NCBI RefSeq assembly: GCF_000769115.1
Contig: NZ_JQZV01000003.1
Location: 124,001 to 188,000, forward strand
Length of the DNA stretch: 64,000 nucleotides
Source of the DNA: Porphyromonas canoris
Lineage (GTDB): Bacteria > Bacteroidota > Bacteroidia > Bacteroidales > Porphyromonadaceae
Direction of reading: 5' to 3'
The translations under genes were made by a program, and so were the position numbers. Positions 1 to 8,629 of this stretch are shown here, piece after piece; within the stretch, counting starts at the first letter, position 1; every line of letters starts with the position of its first letter. The notes under the pieces were generated by a model. It saw only the letters and a program-made list of their open reading frames with translations. It did not search any database and had not been told where the DNA came from.

Positions 1-676
1 GCAGAGATATGTTTTCGATGAGAAACTTTGTCAGATCCAAACCATAATCTGCGAAGTCCGCACAGAGTTTCTCGAAAAGGCTTTGAGAGAACTCATTGAG
101 ATTTGCGGCCAGATCAAGCGCAGCGATCTTGGATTCGCCCAGATAGTCGCTAAACTTTGTGATGACGAAGTTGCGCAGCTGTTCACGGATACCTTCTGTT
201 GTAAAGTGTTCGTTCGTTCCCAGTACTTTTCGGATGAAAGGTATCGGGTCGGACTGGATGCGGATATTAAAAGACCCGAAAGCCCGCAGCCTGATAGGAC
301 CAAATTCGGGGTCTCTCATCATGATCGGATTGGATGTTCCCCAGCGTTGGTTCAGAAACTCTTTTGTATTGACGAAGTAAACGTCCACTTTGAACGGTGA
401 GTTGAAGCCGTATTTCCATCCCTTAAGAGTGGTCAGAATGGGCATGTTTTGAGTTGTAAGCTCATATCTTCCCGGCTGGAATACGTCGGCAAACTGACCT
501 TCATTAACCAGCACCGCCAACTGTGTCTCTCTAACGGTAAGCTGCGCTCCGTTTTTAATTTCGGCTTGATAGCGAGGAAATCGCCAGACCATTGTATCCG
601 AGCTGGAGTCTGTCCACTCGATGATGTCAATAAATTCTTTGAAAACTTTCTCTTTGATTGCTCCAAATAGTGACAT
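1..676 (-). CDS. SPFH/band-7 domain protein, C-terminus beyond window
   Basis: Reading the minus strand from the ATG at 676 gives an open frame that runs off the window start, so at least 225 residues are present and the C-terminus is missing. The N-terminus (MSLFGAIKEKVFKEFIDIIE, then a WTDSSSDTMVWRFP stretch) and the later FNSPFKVDVYFVNTKEF segment match the SPFH family of YdjI-like proteins, sometimes labelled virion core protein. These are cytoplasmic or membrane-associated scaffolds that often carry a C-terminal zinc ribbon, which would lie outside the window. There is no signal peptide. The gene stands alone, with a long non-coding stretch on its 5' side. The family call is fairly sure; the cellular role is unknown. 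Confidence 0.8.
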   Translation of the reverse strand, partial: MSLFGAIKEKVFKEFIDIIEWTDSSSDTMVWRFPRYQAEIKNGAQLTVRETQLAVLVNEGQFADVFQPGRYELTTQNMPILTTLKGWKYGFNSPFKVDVYFVNTKEFLNQRWGTSNPIMMRDPEFGPIRLRAFGSFNIRIQSDPIPFIRKVLGTNEHFTTEGIREQLRNFVITKFSDYLGESKIAALDLAANLNEFSQSLFEKLCADFADYGLDLTKFLIENISL

Positions 677-1254
677 AATTGCAGAATAATATTTTGTTGA
701 ATTAAACCATTTCTTTGTTCGAAGAGGAGCAGAAACATCTCCTTCCCCCTATGATCTGTCGTCTCTTCGTCTCATGACAAAGTAACGGAAAAAGGCAGCA
801 AAAATCAATAGTCTGAGATGAAATGTTTAGCCCCTATTTAGGACAAAATCCGGGTATGCTGTCCTGCAATCATGTCGTTGAATAGTGCGTTTGTTCCGAA
901 ACTTTAGGGGCTTTTCTTCTGCATCTTGGTGGCTTCGCTTGGAGACCTTCTTTTTTTCCCTCTGAAGACTTAGCCGTTTTGCTCCCGGATCCACTTGAGA
1001 AAAGTTTGATTACTATTGGTCTAAAACTTAGAAACTATTTTTACTTGTTAGTAAGAGAGTTTATTCTTCTTGTTGAAAGAGTCGTTGTTCCGGACTGTTT
1101 TTCCGTTACAGTCGCAGATAAAAGCAGATGTTCGGGACAGAAGAGCCGATACGAGGCTTGGTTTTGAGGCAAAACAGAGTACCGAGATCTCGAAACAATG
1201 ATGTGGAGCTCCTTTCTTCGGAGATGTTATGTTGTCAGGGGAAACAGGTATAAA
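677..1254. other. Intergenic stretch between SPFH gene and tRNA terminator
   Basis: About 580 bases without a convincing gene. The short open frames here have no family resemblance and no clear start context. The only structure seen is a nested inverted repeat at 829-912, listed separately. The rest shows no recognisable signal. Confidence 0.6.
829..912 (+). ncRNA. Candidate structured RNA or terminator-like element
   Basis: AGCCCCTA (829-836) is complementary to TAGGGGCT (905-912). Inside it, AGGACA (840-845) pairs with TGTCCT shortly downstream. The outer 3' arm is followed by TTTCTTCT, as expected for a plus-strand transcript end. No matching RNA family was recognised and no plus-strand promoter was found, so this is a structural observation only. 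Confidence 0.25.
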
Positions 1255-1297
1255 AAAGACTCTTGCAAGGATGAAACAGCCTTTTGCAAGAGTCTTT
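1255..1297 (-). terminator. Rho-independent terminator after tRNA-Leu
   Basis: A perfect 14-bp inverted repeat (AAAGACTCTTGCAA and its complement) with a 15-base loop. On the minus strand the second arm runs into a T-run (plus-strand A-run at 1252-1257), so it ends transcription coming from the tRNA. Confidence 0.85.
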
Positions 1298-1302
1298 AGA
1301 AG

Positions 1303-1387
1303 TGCCCGGAACGGGACTCGAACCCGTACAGCCGCAATGGCTAAAGGATTTTAAGTCCTTCGTGTCTACCAATTCCACCATCTGGGC
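1303..1387 (-). tRNA. tRNA-Leu (anticodon TAA)
   Basis: On the minus strand the 85-base gene starts GCCCAGATGGTGGAATTGG and ends TCCGGGCA. It has a D-loop with GGTAGACA, an anticodon arm GGACTTAAAATCC giving anticodon TAA, a long class II variable arm, and a T-arm with GGTTCGAGTCC. CCA is not encoded. One position of the acceptor stem (A against C) appears unpaired. The terminator at 1255-1297 follows directly. Confidence 0.95.
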
Positions 1388-1454
1388 GCCATAAATTTCA
1401 GGCACAAAGGTAAAAGAAAAAGTTTACCCGTGCAAGGCAGCCGCCGAGCAAGGC

Positions 1455-1940
1455 TTATCTTGCTCCCAACTGGCTGTCCAATGTCATAAGACCGGCAGGA
1501 TTCTTATCTATCAGCTTGAGCTTGTTTATAATATCCGCAACAGTCTCTTCCTCCTCTACTTGTTCGTCCACAAACGTGCGGAAGAAGTTTTCTGTGGCAT
1601 AGTCCGTCTCCTTGATGGCAATGGTTACGATGTTGTTGATCGCTTTGGAAACGTTACATTCGTGCTCGTAGCTCTTCTCAAATGTGTGTAGGACGGACTT
1701 GAAGTCGGACTCCGGAGCTTCCACTCCTGCAAGGATGGGCATCTCTCCGCGCGAAAGGACGTATCTGATCATCGTAATGGCGTGCTGATACTCTTCATCG
1801 GCTTGCTTTGCAAACCATTTTGCAAAACCGGACCATCCCTCATTGGAAAGGTAGATGGACATGGAAAGATAGATATGGGAAGCATTAAGCTCCAGCTTGA
1901 TCTGTTCGTCAATAGCTTGTTTAAGTGTCTTTGGAATCAT
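1455..1940 (-). CDS. ftnA: Ferritin (non-haem iron storage protein)
   Basis: A 161-residue bacterial ferritin, the usual length. It forms a 24-subunit cytoplasmic shell that oxidises Fe(II) and stores Fe(III). The ferroxidase ligands known from E. coli FtnA are all found at the same numbers: E17, E50 and H53 (in EEYQH), E94, Q127 and E130. No haem-binding methionine typical of bacterioferritin is evident. It lies 51 bases downstream of hemE on the same strand with no terminator between them, so co-transcription of iron storage and haem synthesis is plausible. Transcription probably ends at the terminator beyond the tRNA. Confidence 0.95.
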   Translation of the reverse strand: MIPKTLKQAIDEQIKLELNASHIYLSMSIYLSNEGWSGFAKWFAKQADEEYQHAITMIRYVLSRGEMPILAGVEAPESDFKSVLHTFEKSYEHECNVSKAINNIVTIAIKETDYATENFFRTFVDEQVEEEETVADIINKLKLIDKNPAGLMTLDSQLGAR

Positions 1941-1991
1941 AGTGTAACGATTTGTTTTAGTGTGAAAAACTATATAGTGATAAATACAAAA

Positions 1992-3062
1992 TTATTGCTG
2001 TTTCTTTCCAGAAGAGTAGCGGCGAACTTCATCCACTAATGCCGCCACGTGTTCTACCGGCGTCTCTCGGTCTATGCCGTGCCCTAAGTTGAAGATATGA
2101 GGCGTATCGGCAGGAACCTGATCCAATATCTCTCGCGCTCTCGCCCTTATGGCTTCCGGATCACCAAGCAAAAGGAATGGATCCGAATTGCCCTGCAATG
2201 GCATCCGAGGCAAAGCCTCCGCAACGGAAGAGAGCTCGTGGCGCCAATCCACTCCTATAACGGATGCACCCGACTCCTTATAGAGCTTATACCACGCAAG
2301 AGGAGCATCTTTCGTGAAGCAGATAATGGGGGGAGCGGACTCTCCCAATGCTTTTCGGACTCCTTCCATGACCTCCTGTGTGTATGCCAGGCTGAAAGTC
2401 TTGAACGACGGAGTGGAAAGTATCCCTCCCCATGTGTCGAAGATCTGTACAACATTTGCTCCGGCACGCACCTGCCCAACAAGATAGGAGATAAGGGCTT
2501 GAGAGAGTACGCTCAATAGTCTGTGCAAAAGATCCGGACGGCTGTACATCATCCGTCTGGTCTGTATGAACCGTTTGCTTCCACTGCCCTCTATCATGTA
2601 GCAAGCAAGCGTAAAAGGACTGCCGCAAAAGCCTATCAGCGGTACTGCACCCTCGAGCCTTTTCTTTGTCTCCTTGATAGCTTCCATGACATAGGACAAC
2701 TTCTCCATGGACAATGGACTATCAAACTCCAGCTGTTTGATATCTCTTTCCGTTCGGATAGGATGCTTGAACAGAGGACCTTGATTCTCCTCGAAGTAGA
2801 GACCGAGTCCCATGGCATCGGGAACGGTAAGAATATCGGAAAAGATAATAACGGCATCCAACGGAAAACGCCTTAACGGCTGAAGAGTAATCTCCGCAGC
2901 AATGTCGGGGCGTGTACACATGCCCATGAAAGAGCCTACTTCCTCCCGTATCTTCATGTACTCCGGAAGATAGCGTCCGGCTTGTCTCATCATCCATATC
3001 GGTGTATGAGTGATGGGGCAGCCCTGAATAGCATCTATGAGCGTATTATTGTGTGCTTTCAT
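1992..3062 (-). CDS. hemE: Uroporphyrinogen decarboxylase
   Basis: A 356-residue cytoplasmic enzyme that removes four acetate carboxyls from uroporphyrinogen III to give coproporphyrinogen III. The substrate-binding MMRQAGRYLPEY motif is at residues 24-35, the catalytic aspartate lies in IIFSDI (D76), FCGSPFTLA is in the middle, and the C-terminal FNLGHGI motif is present. Length is normal. No other tetrapyrrole gene is nearby, so it is an isolated pathway member here. A TAnnTTTG box lies 70-80 bases upstream. Ferritin follows on the same strand. Confidence 0.95.
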   Translation of the reverse strand: MKAHNNTLIDAIQGCPITHTPIWMMRQAGRYLPEYMKIREEVGSFMGMCTRPDIAAEITLQPLRRFPLDAVIIFSDILTVPDAMGLGLYFEENQGPLFKHPIRTERDIKQLEFDSPLSMEKLSYVMEAIKETKKRLEGAVPLIGFCGSPFTLACYMIEGSGSKRFIQTRRMMYSRPDLLHRLLSVLSQALISYLVGQVRAGANVVQIFDTWGGILSTPSFKTFSLAYTQEVMEGVRKALGESAPPIICFTKDAPLAWYKLYKESGASVIGVDWRHELSSVAEALPRMPLQGNSDPFLLLGDPEAIRARAREILDQVPADTPHIFNLGHGIDRETPVEHVAALVDEVRRYSSGKKQQ

Positions 3063-3132
3063 CTTTATAGTTTTGGAGAGTCTTTCTTTTATAGATTTTT
3101 ACCGTGAAAGAAATCTTTCCGTGTCTTAAACA

Positions 3133-3140
3133 CAAAGATA
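3133..3140 (-). promoter_or_regulatory. Bacteroidetes -7 box ahead of hemE
   Basis: The minus strand reads TATCTTTG, a match to TAnnTTTG. No good TTTG -33 partner is seen at the expected distance. Confidence 0.45.
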
Positions 3141-3229
3141 GGAAAATATTTTAACGAGTCAGACCATGCAATTGCTTGGAAATGCCTATATTCGCTATCC
3201 ATAATTAAAGAATAATAAAAATGTAATCA

Positions 3230-3820
3230 ATGGACAGATCTGTAGAACAACGTTATGACGCCCAAGATCTGGAAAAAGCTGTAAAGACGGTACTCGAAGG
3301 AGGTTTGATCCTCTATCCGACAGATACAATTTGGGGAATAGGCTGTGATGCGACAAATGATATAGCGGTATCTAAGGTTTTTGAACTAAAGAGGCGAGCA
3401 GACTCTAAGGCGCTCATTACACTTATGGAACACAGCGGATGGCTTGAAAGATATATGCTAGAGGTGCCCGAAATAGCGTATGATCTGGTAGAATTGGCGA
3501 CAGAACCTCTTACTATTATCTATCCGAATGTTACGGGAGTAAGTGCTCTCTTGAAGGCTGAGGATGGAAGTGCCGGCATACGTATCCCTGATGATGCTTT
3601 CTGCAAAGCATTGTGCAACAAAATTAAACGCCCTCTTGTGTCTACTTCTGCAAATATCAGCGGAGAGAGTGCTCCTCGAAACTTTGAGGAGATAAGCGAG
3701 GAAATAAAGTCCGGAGTGGATTACGTGGTTAGCTTCAGGCAACAAGATCGCAATCCTGCTATGGCTTCCAAGATAATTAAACTTGATGTCGAAGGTTCTA
3801 TAAAGATCATAAGAGGATAG
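3230..3820 (+). CDS. tsaC: L-threonylcarbamoyladenylate synthase (Sua5/YciO/YrdC)
   Basis: A 196-residue YrdC-domain protein that makes threonylcarbamoyl-AMP from threonine, bicarbonate and ATP for the t6A37 modification of ANN-decoding tRNAs. The KRRADSKAL motif near residue 53 and STSANISGE near residue 138 are the ATP/threonine-binding signatures. There is no C-terminal Sua5 domain, so it is the short TsaC type. The stop codon is immediately followed by the start codon of the CLC gene, so the two are likely co-translated. Confidence 0.92.
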   Translation: MDRSVEQRYDAQDLEKAVKTVLEGGLILYPTDTIWGIGCDATNDIAVSKVFELKRRADSKALITLMEHSGWLERYMLEVPEIAYDLVELATEPLTIIYPNVTGVSALLKAEDGSAGIRIPDDAFCKALCNKIKRPLVSTSANISGESAPRNFEEISEEIKSGVDYVVSFRQQDRNPAMASKIIKLDVEGSIKIIRG

Positions 3821-5614
3821 ATGAAACTGATAAAAGATATAGATTCGTTCTTTCTGAAGGTCTTACTTTGGCGGGAAAAGTATATCAAAGAAGGGCTGTT
3901 TATTCTTATTGTAGCATTCTTGATAGGTATTTGCAGCTCATTTGCTGCAGGTCTTCTTAAGACTATCATTCACGAGATTCAGGATTTTGTCATTTATACT
4001 ACCGCCACTCAACGGCTCAACTTTTCTTATCTCATCTTTCCCGTTCTGGGAATATTGCTTTCCGGAATTTTTGTAAGGTACATTCTGAAGGATGATATAA
4101 GCCATGGCGTTACAAAGATTCTCTACGCTTTGAGTCAGAAGAAAAGTAGGATAAAACCGCACAATATGTGGTCTTCTCTTGTTGCTTCAAGTATGACAAT
4201 TGGATTTGGAGGATCTGTCGGAGCCGAATCTCCAATCGTTCTGACAGGAGCCGCGATCGGTAGTAATATTGGTAGAGCTTTCCGGTTGGAGCAGCGAAAT
4301 CTGATGTTGCTCGTCGGTTGTGGTGTTGCCGGAGCTGTTGCGGGTATTTTTAAGGCTCCTATCACCGGTTTGGTATTTGTGATAGAGGTTCTCATGTTGG
4401 ATCTTACACTATCATCCGTACTGCCATTGCTTATCTCCTCTGTTACTGCAGCAACGCTCTCTTACGTAGCCTTCGGAACAGAACCTATGTTTGGGTTTTC
4501 TCACTCGGAGATGTTTACACTTGAGCGTATTCCGTTTGTGATATGTTTGGGGGTGATGTGTGGTTTGGTCTCTCTTTACTTTACGAAGATTTCTTTTTCT
4601 CTTGAGACACGTTTAAAAAAGATACCAAGCTATTGGGTACGCTATGCTTTGTGTGCTTCCATATTGAGTGCTCTTATCTTTCTTATACCAACACTGTATG
4701 GAGAAGGATACCTCACTATCAATGCTCTTATTAATGGTCATCCGAATTCTATATTGAAGAATACCATCTTTGCTAATATGGATAATCTCTTTTGGGTGTT
4801 ACCGATATTTGTTGTTCTGAGTATTTTGATGAAAGTATTCGCAACTGTAACTACCAATTCCGGAGGTGGGTGTGGGGGAGTATTTGCACCAAGTCTTTTC
4901 TTAGGATGCTTGACAGGATTCCTTTTTGCATACTTACTCAACTACGCTCCATTTGCTCCATATCTTCCGACAAAAAACTTTGCTCTTATGGGCATGGCAG
5001 GGGTGATGGCTGGTATAATGCATGCACCTCTGACAGGAGTATTCCTTATTGCCGAACTTACCGGCGGGTATGATCTGTTTCTACCTCTGATGGTGGTCTC
5101 TATAAGTTCGTATGCTACCAATAAGATATTCCTTCCACATAATATCTACTCTCTTCGTTTAGCAGAGAAAGGTAAACTACTGACTCACAGGAAAGATCAA
5201 GCTATCCTTACACTTCTACATGTGGAGAACGTAATAGAAACGGATTTTAGTGAGCTTAGGCCGGATATGACCTTAGGCGAGATGGTACAAGTCTTTGGAG
5301 AGAGTAAAAGAAACCTTTTTCCGGTACTTACAGAGGACAGAAAGTTGGTTGGGATAGTATTGCTGGATAATATTAGGAACATCATGTTTCGCCCAGAACT
5401 ATACGACAGATTTCTGGTGCAGAAGTTTATGGTATCACCTCCGGCGAGGGTAAATGTTAGCTTGACTATGGAAGAGGTGATGCACCAATTTGATGACACA
5501 GGGGCTTGGAACTTGCCTGTATTGGATGAAAAAGGTTGTTATTTGGGATTTGTCTCCAAGTCTAAAATATTTAATAGTTACAGAGATCTTCTAATAACCA
5601 ATTTTGACGGATAA
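3821..5614 (+). CDS. CLC-type chloride channel/antiporter with CBS pair
   Basis: A 597-residue inner-membrane CLC protein: about 430 residues of membrane core followed by two C-terminal CBS domains that usually bind adenine nucleotides. The anion-filter motif GSVGAESP (131-138) keeps the gating glutamate E136, and GGVFAPSLFLG is the third filter loop. The position matching the internal proton glutamate of E. coli CLC-ec1 (IIEE) reads VIEV here, so it is Val190. The usual GSGIP motif is changed to SHGVT. It starts with no gap after tsaC and ends just before fmt. Family certain; channel versus exchanger cannot be decided from sequence. Confidence 0.93.
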   Translation: MKLIKDIDSFFLKVLLWREKYIKEGLFILIVAFLIGICSSFAAGLLKTIIHEIQDFVIYTTATQRLNFSYLIFPVLGILLSGIFVRYILKDDISHGVTKILYALSQKKSRIKPHNMWSSLVASSMTIGFGGSVGAESPIVLTGAAIGSNIGRAFRLEQRNLMLLVGCGVAGAVAGIFKAPITGLVFVIEVLMLDLTLSSVLPLLISSVTAATLSYVAFGTEPMFGFSHSEMFTLERIPFVICLGVMCGLVSLYFTKISFSLETRLKKIPSYWVRYALCASILSALIFLIPTLYGEGYLTINALINGHPNSILKNTIFANMDNLFWVLPIFVVLSILMKVFATVTTNSGGGCGGVFAPSLFLGCLTGFLFAYLLNYAPFAPYLPTKNFALMGMAGVMAGIMHAPLTGVFLIAELTGGYDLFLPLMVVSISSYATNKIFLPHNIYSLRLAEKGKLLTHRKDQAILTLLHVENVIETDFSELRPDMTLGEMVQVFGESKRNLFPVLTEDRKLVGIVLLDNIRNIMFRPELYDRFLVQKFMVSPPARVNVSLTMEEVMHQFDDTGAWNLPVLDEKGCYLGFVSKSKIFNSYRDLLITNFDG

Positions 5615-5618
5615 TAAA

Positions 5619-6599
5619 ATGTCTGAAAACAATAAACAAAGATCGATAGTATTCTTTGGAACACCGGAGTTTGCTGCTCATATTTTAGACTATCTTGTAT
5701 CTGAGAAATACAACATAGCCGGAGTGGTAACTGTTCCTGATAGACCTGCCGGAAGAGGACACAAGATGCAACCATCAGCTGTGAAAGTTGTGGCAGAGTC
5801 TAATAATCTCCCCCTGTTGCAACCGGAAAGCCTTAAAGATTTGAAGTTTGTATCTTCTTTGCAGGCATGGAGAGCAGAGATATTTGTCGTAGTAGCATTC
5901 AGGATGCTTCCTAAGATTGTTTGGAATATGCCAGCCCTGGGGACTTTTAATCTTCATGCAAGCTTATTACCTGCGTACAGAGGAGCAGCACCGATCAATA
6001 GAGCTATCCAGAATGGAGAAACACGTACCGGAATTACCACATTTTTATTAGATGAAGAAATAGATACCGGACGAATATTGTTGCAAGAAGAGGTGAATAT
6101 AGAGCCTGTAGATAATGCAGGTTCTCTACACGACAAACTGATGAATAGGGGGAAATTTTTGGTAGCAAAAACCATAGATGGGCTATTTGATGGTACCATT
6201 TCAGATGGTATTCCACAAGATCCGATAGCTGCAGCACAAGCTCCATCCGCTCCGAAGATTTTTAAGGAAGATCAGCTCCTCTCGTTTACACAATCTAATG
6301 CAGAATCCCTCTTGCTTACTATAAGGGCCATGTCTCCCTATCCTGCTGCTTTAGCTGAGTGTGAAGATGAAGAAGGGAACTCTTTACAGTTTAAGGTGTA
6401 TGATGCGAAAATTGGAGATCATGTCTCTAATTCTGCTCCAGGAATATGTGAGACAGATGGAAAGAGTTTTTTGAGAGTAATTGCTGCGGACGGAAAGTCT
6501 GTGGAACTTCTTGAACTTCAACCTCCAAGTAAGAAAAGAATGACGATTCAAGCGTTTTTGAATGGGTCAAGAAAGAATCTTCTTTTGAAATTTAGATAA
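5619..6599 (+). CDS. fmt: Methionyl-tRNA formyltransferase
   Basis: A 326-residue enzyme that formylates initiator Met-tRNA with 10-formyl-tetrahydrofolate. The N-terminal Rossmann domain begins IVFFGTPEFAA. The catalytic SLLPAYRGAAPI signature follows the conserved NLH near residue 112, and DEEIDTG near residue 146 is also conserved. The C-terminal OB-like domain is present. An in-frame TTG lies five codons upstream inside the CLC gene, but the ATG at 5619 sits five bases past the CLC stop and fits the family better. It forms the end of a tsaC-CLC-fmt run. Confidence 0.95.
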   Translation: MSENNKQRSIVFFGTPEFAAHILDYLVSEKYNIAGVVTVPDRPAGRGHKMQPSAVKVVAESNNLPLLQPESLKDLKFVSSLQAWRAEIFVVVAFRMLPKIVWNMPALGTFNLHASLLPAYRGAAPINRAIQNGETRTGITTFLLDEEIDTGRILLQEEVNIEPVDNAGSLHDKLMNRGKFLVAKTIDGLFDGTISDGIPQDPIAAAQAPSAPKIFKEDQLLSFTQSNAESLLLTIRAMSPYPAALAECEDEEGNSLQFKVYDAKIGDHVSNSAPGICETDGKSFLRVIAADGKSVELLELQPPSKKRMTIQAFLNGSRKNLLLKFR

Positions 6600-6727
6600 T
6601 GGCATTTTTCCCTTAATCTTTTTTGTAGAATCAATAAAAATGGCTTTATTTGCAGTGATATCGCCTTTATAGAGCGAGACGAATTTAGAGAAAGAATAAT
6701 AAACATACTATATAAAGTAACAGCATT

Positions 6728-6913
6728 ATGGGCATACTGAAATACTTAGGCATCATTATTGAACTTATCGGTGCCGCAATTTTGATCTTTGTTGGTCTTA
6801 GAGGAAATATCCAAAGCAATACTCTTTTGGTTGTGGGGTTAATTGCTGTGGTAGGTGGGTTCCTTTTCCACATCATTGCTAATAAGTATCTTGTTCCAAT
6901 GAGAGAAAAATAA
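6728..6913 (+). CDS. Small two-helix membrane protein
   Basis: A 61-residue protein with two hydrophobic helices (about residues 4-23 and 31-50) joined by a short GLRGNIQSN turn and a short basic tail. The spacing suggests both termini lie on the same side of the membrane. It has an ATG start and is followed 37 bases later by a strong terminator, so it is probably a real gene. No function recognised. Confidence 0.6.
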   Translation: MGILKYLGIIIELIGAAILIFVGLRGNIQSNTLLVVGLIAVVGGFLFHIIANKYLVPMREK

Positions 6914-6950
6914 GAGACTTTGTACCTTCTTGTTATAAAAAGAATAGAAG

Positions 6951-6984
6951 CTGTCCAGATGATCATTTGGACAGTTTTTCTTTT
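6951..6984 (+). terminator. Rho-independent terminator
   Basis: CTGTCCAGAT and ATTTGGACAG form a 10-bp stem with a four-base loop, followed by a T-rich tail. It ends the plus-strand small-protein transcript. Confidence 0.8.
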
Positions 6985-7028
6985 ATAGAACAATCCCAAC
7001 GGATAACAACCTTGAAAAAGAACAGATA

Positions 7029-7727
7029 TTATACAATAGTATGGTCCGTCGGATTGCTTGCTAAGGATTGAACATCGTGGTGGATATGAAGATCTCTATC
7101 CACACAGAAAATCGTTCGCACTAATTTTTGAACACTTCCAACATCGTGAGAGATCACTATAATGGCGGTCTCTTTGTTTATTTCGGGAAGAAGAGAGTAG
7201 AGATGACCCTCAAAACGTTTATCTACATACGTATTAGGTTCATCTAATATAAGCAGAGCTGGAGAAGACACCAATGCGCGAGCGAGAAGTATGCGTTGGA
7301 GTTGTCCTCCGGATAGTTTCCCTATGTGAGCATCTTTGTAGTCAATCATGTGTACTCTTTTGAGCATATCTTCCACTTTCTGCCGAATATTATAGATGTC
7401 TTTTATACCTTTTTTCCAGCTTTTTACCAATCCACTACTCACTACATCATAAACAGATATGGGAAACTGTTTGTCTATGCTACTTTGTTGCGGAAGATAA
7501 CCAATTCCAAATGTCGGAAATAGGGAGCTCTCTTCTCCATAAAGAACTTTTCCGGAGAAAGGCTTTATCATTCCTAATAGTACTTTTATCAAAGTTGTCT
7601 TTCCCCCACCATTGGGGCCAATAATACCTATAAAATCGTTAGAAGAGATTTCAAACGATACTCTTGGAAGAATGATATCCCCATCATATCCGGCTACAAT
7701 ATCTATAGCTTTTATTAATAAAGGCAT
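7029..7727 (-). CDS. znuC: Zn/Mn-type ABC transporter ATP-binding protein
   Basis: A 232-residue ATPase subunit of a metal-ion importer. Walker A is GPNGGGKTT, with the extra glycine typical of the Zn/Mn family. The ABC signature is LSGGQLQR and Walker B is LLILDEPN, followed by the switch histidine in VISHD. Its start overlaps the stop of the substrate-binding gene (TAATG), which implies translational coupling. No membrane permease gene is adjacent, although one is required for transport. Zinc is the likely substrate but manganese is possible. Confidence 0.88.
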   Translation of the reverse strand: MPLLIKAIDIVAGYDGDIILPRVSFEISSNDFIGIIGPNGGGKTTLIKVLLGMIKPFSGKVLYGEESSLFPTFGIGYLPQQSSIDKQFPISVYDVVSSGLVKSWKKGIKDIYNIRQKVEDMLKRVHMIDYKDAHIGKLSGGQLQRILLARALVSSPALLILDEPNTYVDKRFEGHLYSLLPEINKETAIIVISHDVGSVQKLVRTIFCVDRDLHIHHDVQSLASNPTDHTIV

Positions 7728-8629
7728 TAGTTGAATATCGCTTTTGCTGTAGCTAATAGCTCCTTATCCCATTCTTCGGATAGCGGATTTATGGTGTGAG
7801 TAGGAAGAGATAAAGACTTGGCAATAGCTTCCACGGAGCTGCTTGAAAACTCTTTTTGAAGCAATACAACTCTTGCATCTTGGTCTTTTGCCTCCTTTAA
7901 TATCTTCTCTATATGCTTGGGAGTCGGCTCTTTGCCTTCGTGTTCCACTGCTATTTGAGAGAGTCCCCATTCTCCCGAAAAGAAAGAGAGAGAGGGGTGA
8001 AAGATTACAAATGAGCGAGTTGGAGAGTTCGATTTTAGTAGTTCTATCTCTTTTTCCAATAAATCCATTTCATGGATAAGCTGATCATAGTTCTTTTCCA
8101 ATAAATCTTTATGCTTAGGAAAAATAGCTTGGAATGTCTCAAACATCCCTTTTGCTATCGCACGTCCTCCAAGAATAGAAGACCAATAATGAGGATCTCC
8201 CATGCTTGAGTGGACATGCCCCGGATGAGAACAAATATGATCTGACCCATATGCTTCCATAATTTCTTTAGGAACATAGTTTGAAAGATCTACACTCTTT
8301 ATTCCATTCTCATTGATGGTATTGACCAAAGTTTTCTCCATAAGCAAACTTCCCATGTAAAAGAATACCTTACATGATGATAAGGAGAGAAGGGTATTGG
8401 GTGTAGGATCAAAGGACTCAGGGTTTGCTCCGGGAGGAACCAATACTCTTACGTTGGCGACGTCTCCTAACAGTTTTTCTGCAAAGAATCTCTGTGGAGA
8501 GATACTTACCACAACTTCTGGCTTAGAATCTGTCTTATCATTAGATGTACAAGAGAGACAAGATAAGATCAGAATGACCCCAAGAGTGTGCTGAAAGATC
8601 TTAGAGACGATAAGTTTTTGCATTAACAT
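7727..8629 (-). CDS. znuA: Metal-binding lipoprotein of ABC importer (ZnuA/TroA family)
   Basis: A 300-residue cluster A-1 solute-binding protein. A hydrophobic leader ends in LSCLSC, giving a lipoprotein. Metal-ligand histidines of the family are seen in GDPHYW and FHPSLSFF, and PTHTINPLSEEW is the C-terminal conserved segment. A short histidine-containing loop (HICSHPGHVHSS) precedes the first, as in zinc-specific members. The start lies 29 bases inside the end of the upstream DUF2807 gene and the stop overlaps znuC, so the cluster is transcribed as one unit. Zinc specificity is inferred. Confidence 0.88.
   Translation of the reverse strand: MLMQKLIVSKIFQHTLGVILILSCLSCTSNDKTDSKPEVVVSISPQRFFAEKLLGDVANVRVLVPPGANPESFDPTPNTLLSLSSCKVFFYMGSLLMEKTLVNTINENGIKSVDLSNYVPKEIMEAYGSDHICSHPGHVHSSMGDPHYWSSILGGRAIAKGMFETFQAIFPKHKDLLEKNYDQLIHEMDLLEKEIELLKSNSPTRSFVIFHPSLSFFSGEWGLSQIAVEHEGKEPTPKHIEKILKEAKDQDARVVLLQKEFSSSSVEAIAKSLSLPTHTINPLSEEWDKELLATAKAIFN

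Noticed and set aside
979-1167. Short plus-strand frame of 62 codons in the first intergenic gap
   Set aside because: No family resemblance, no convincing start context and no promoter.
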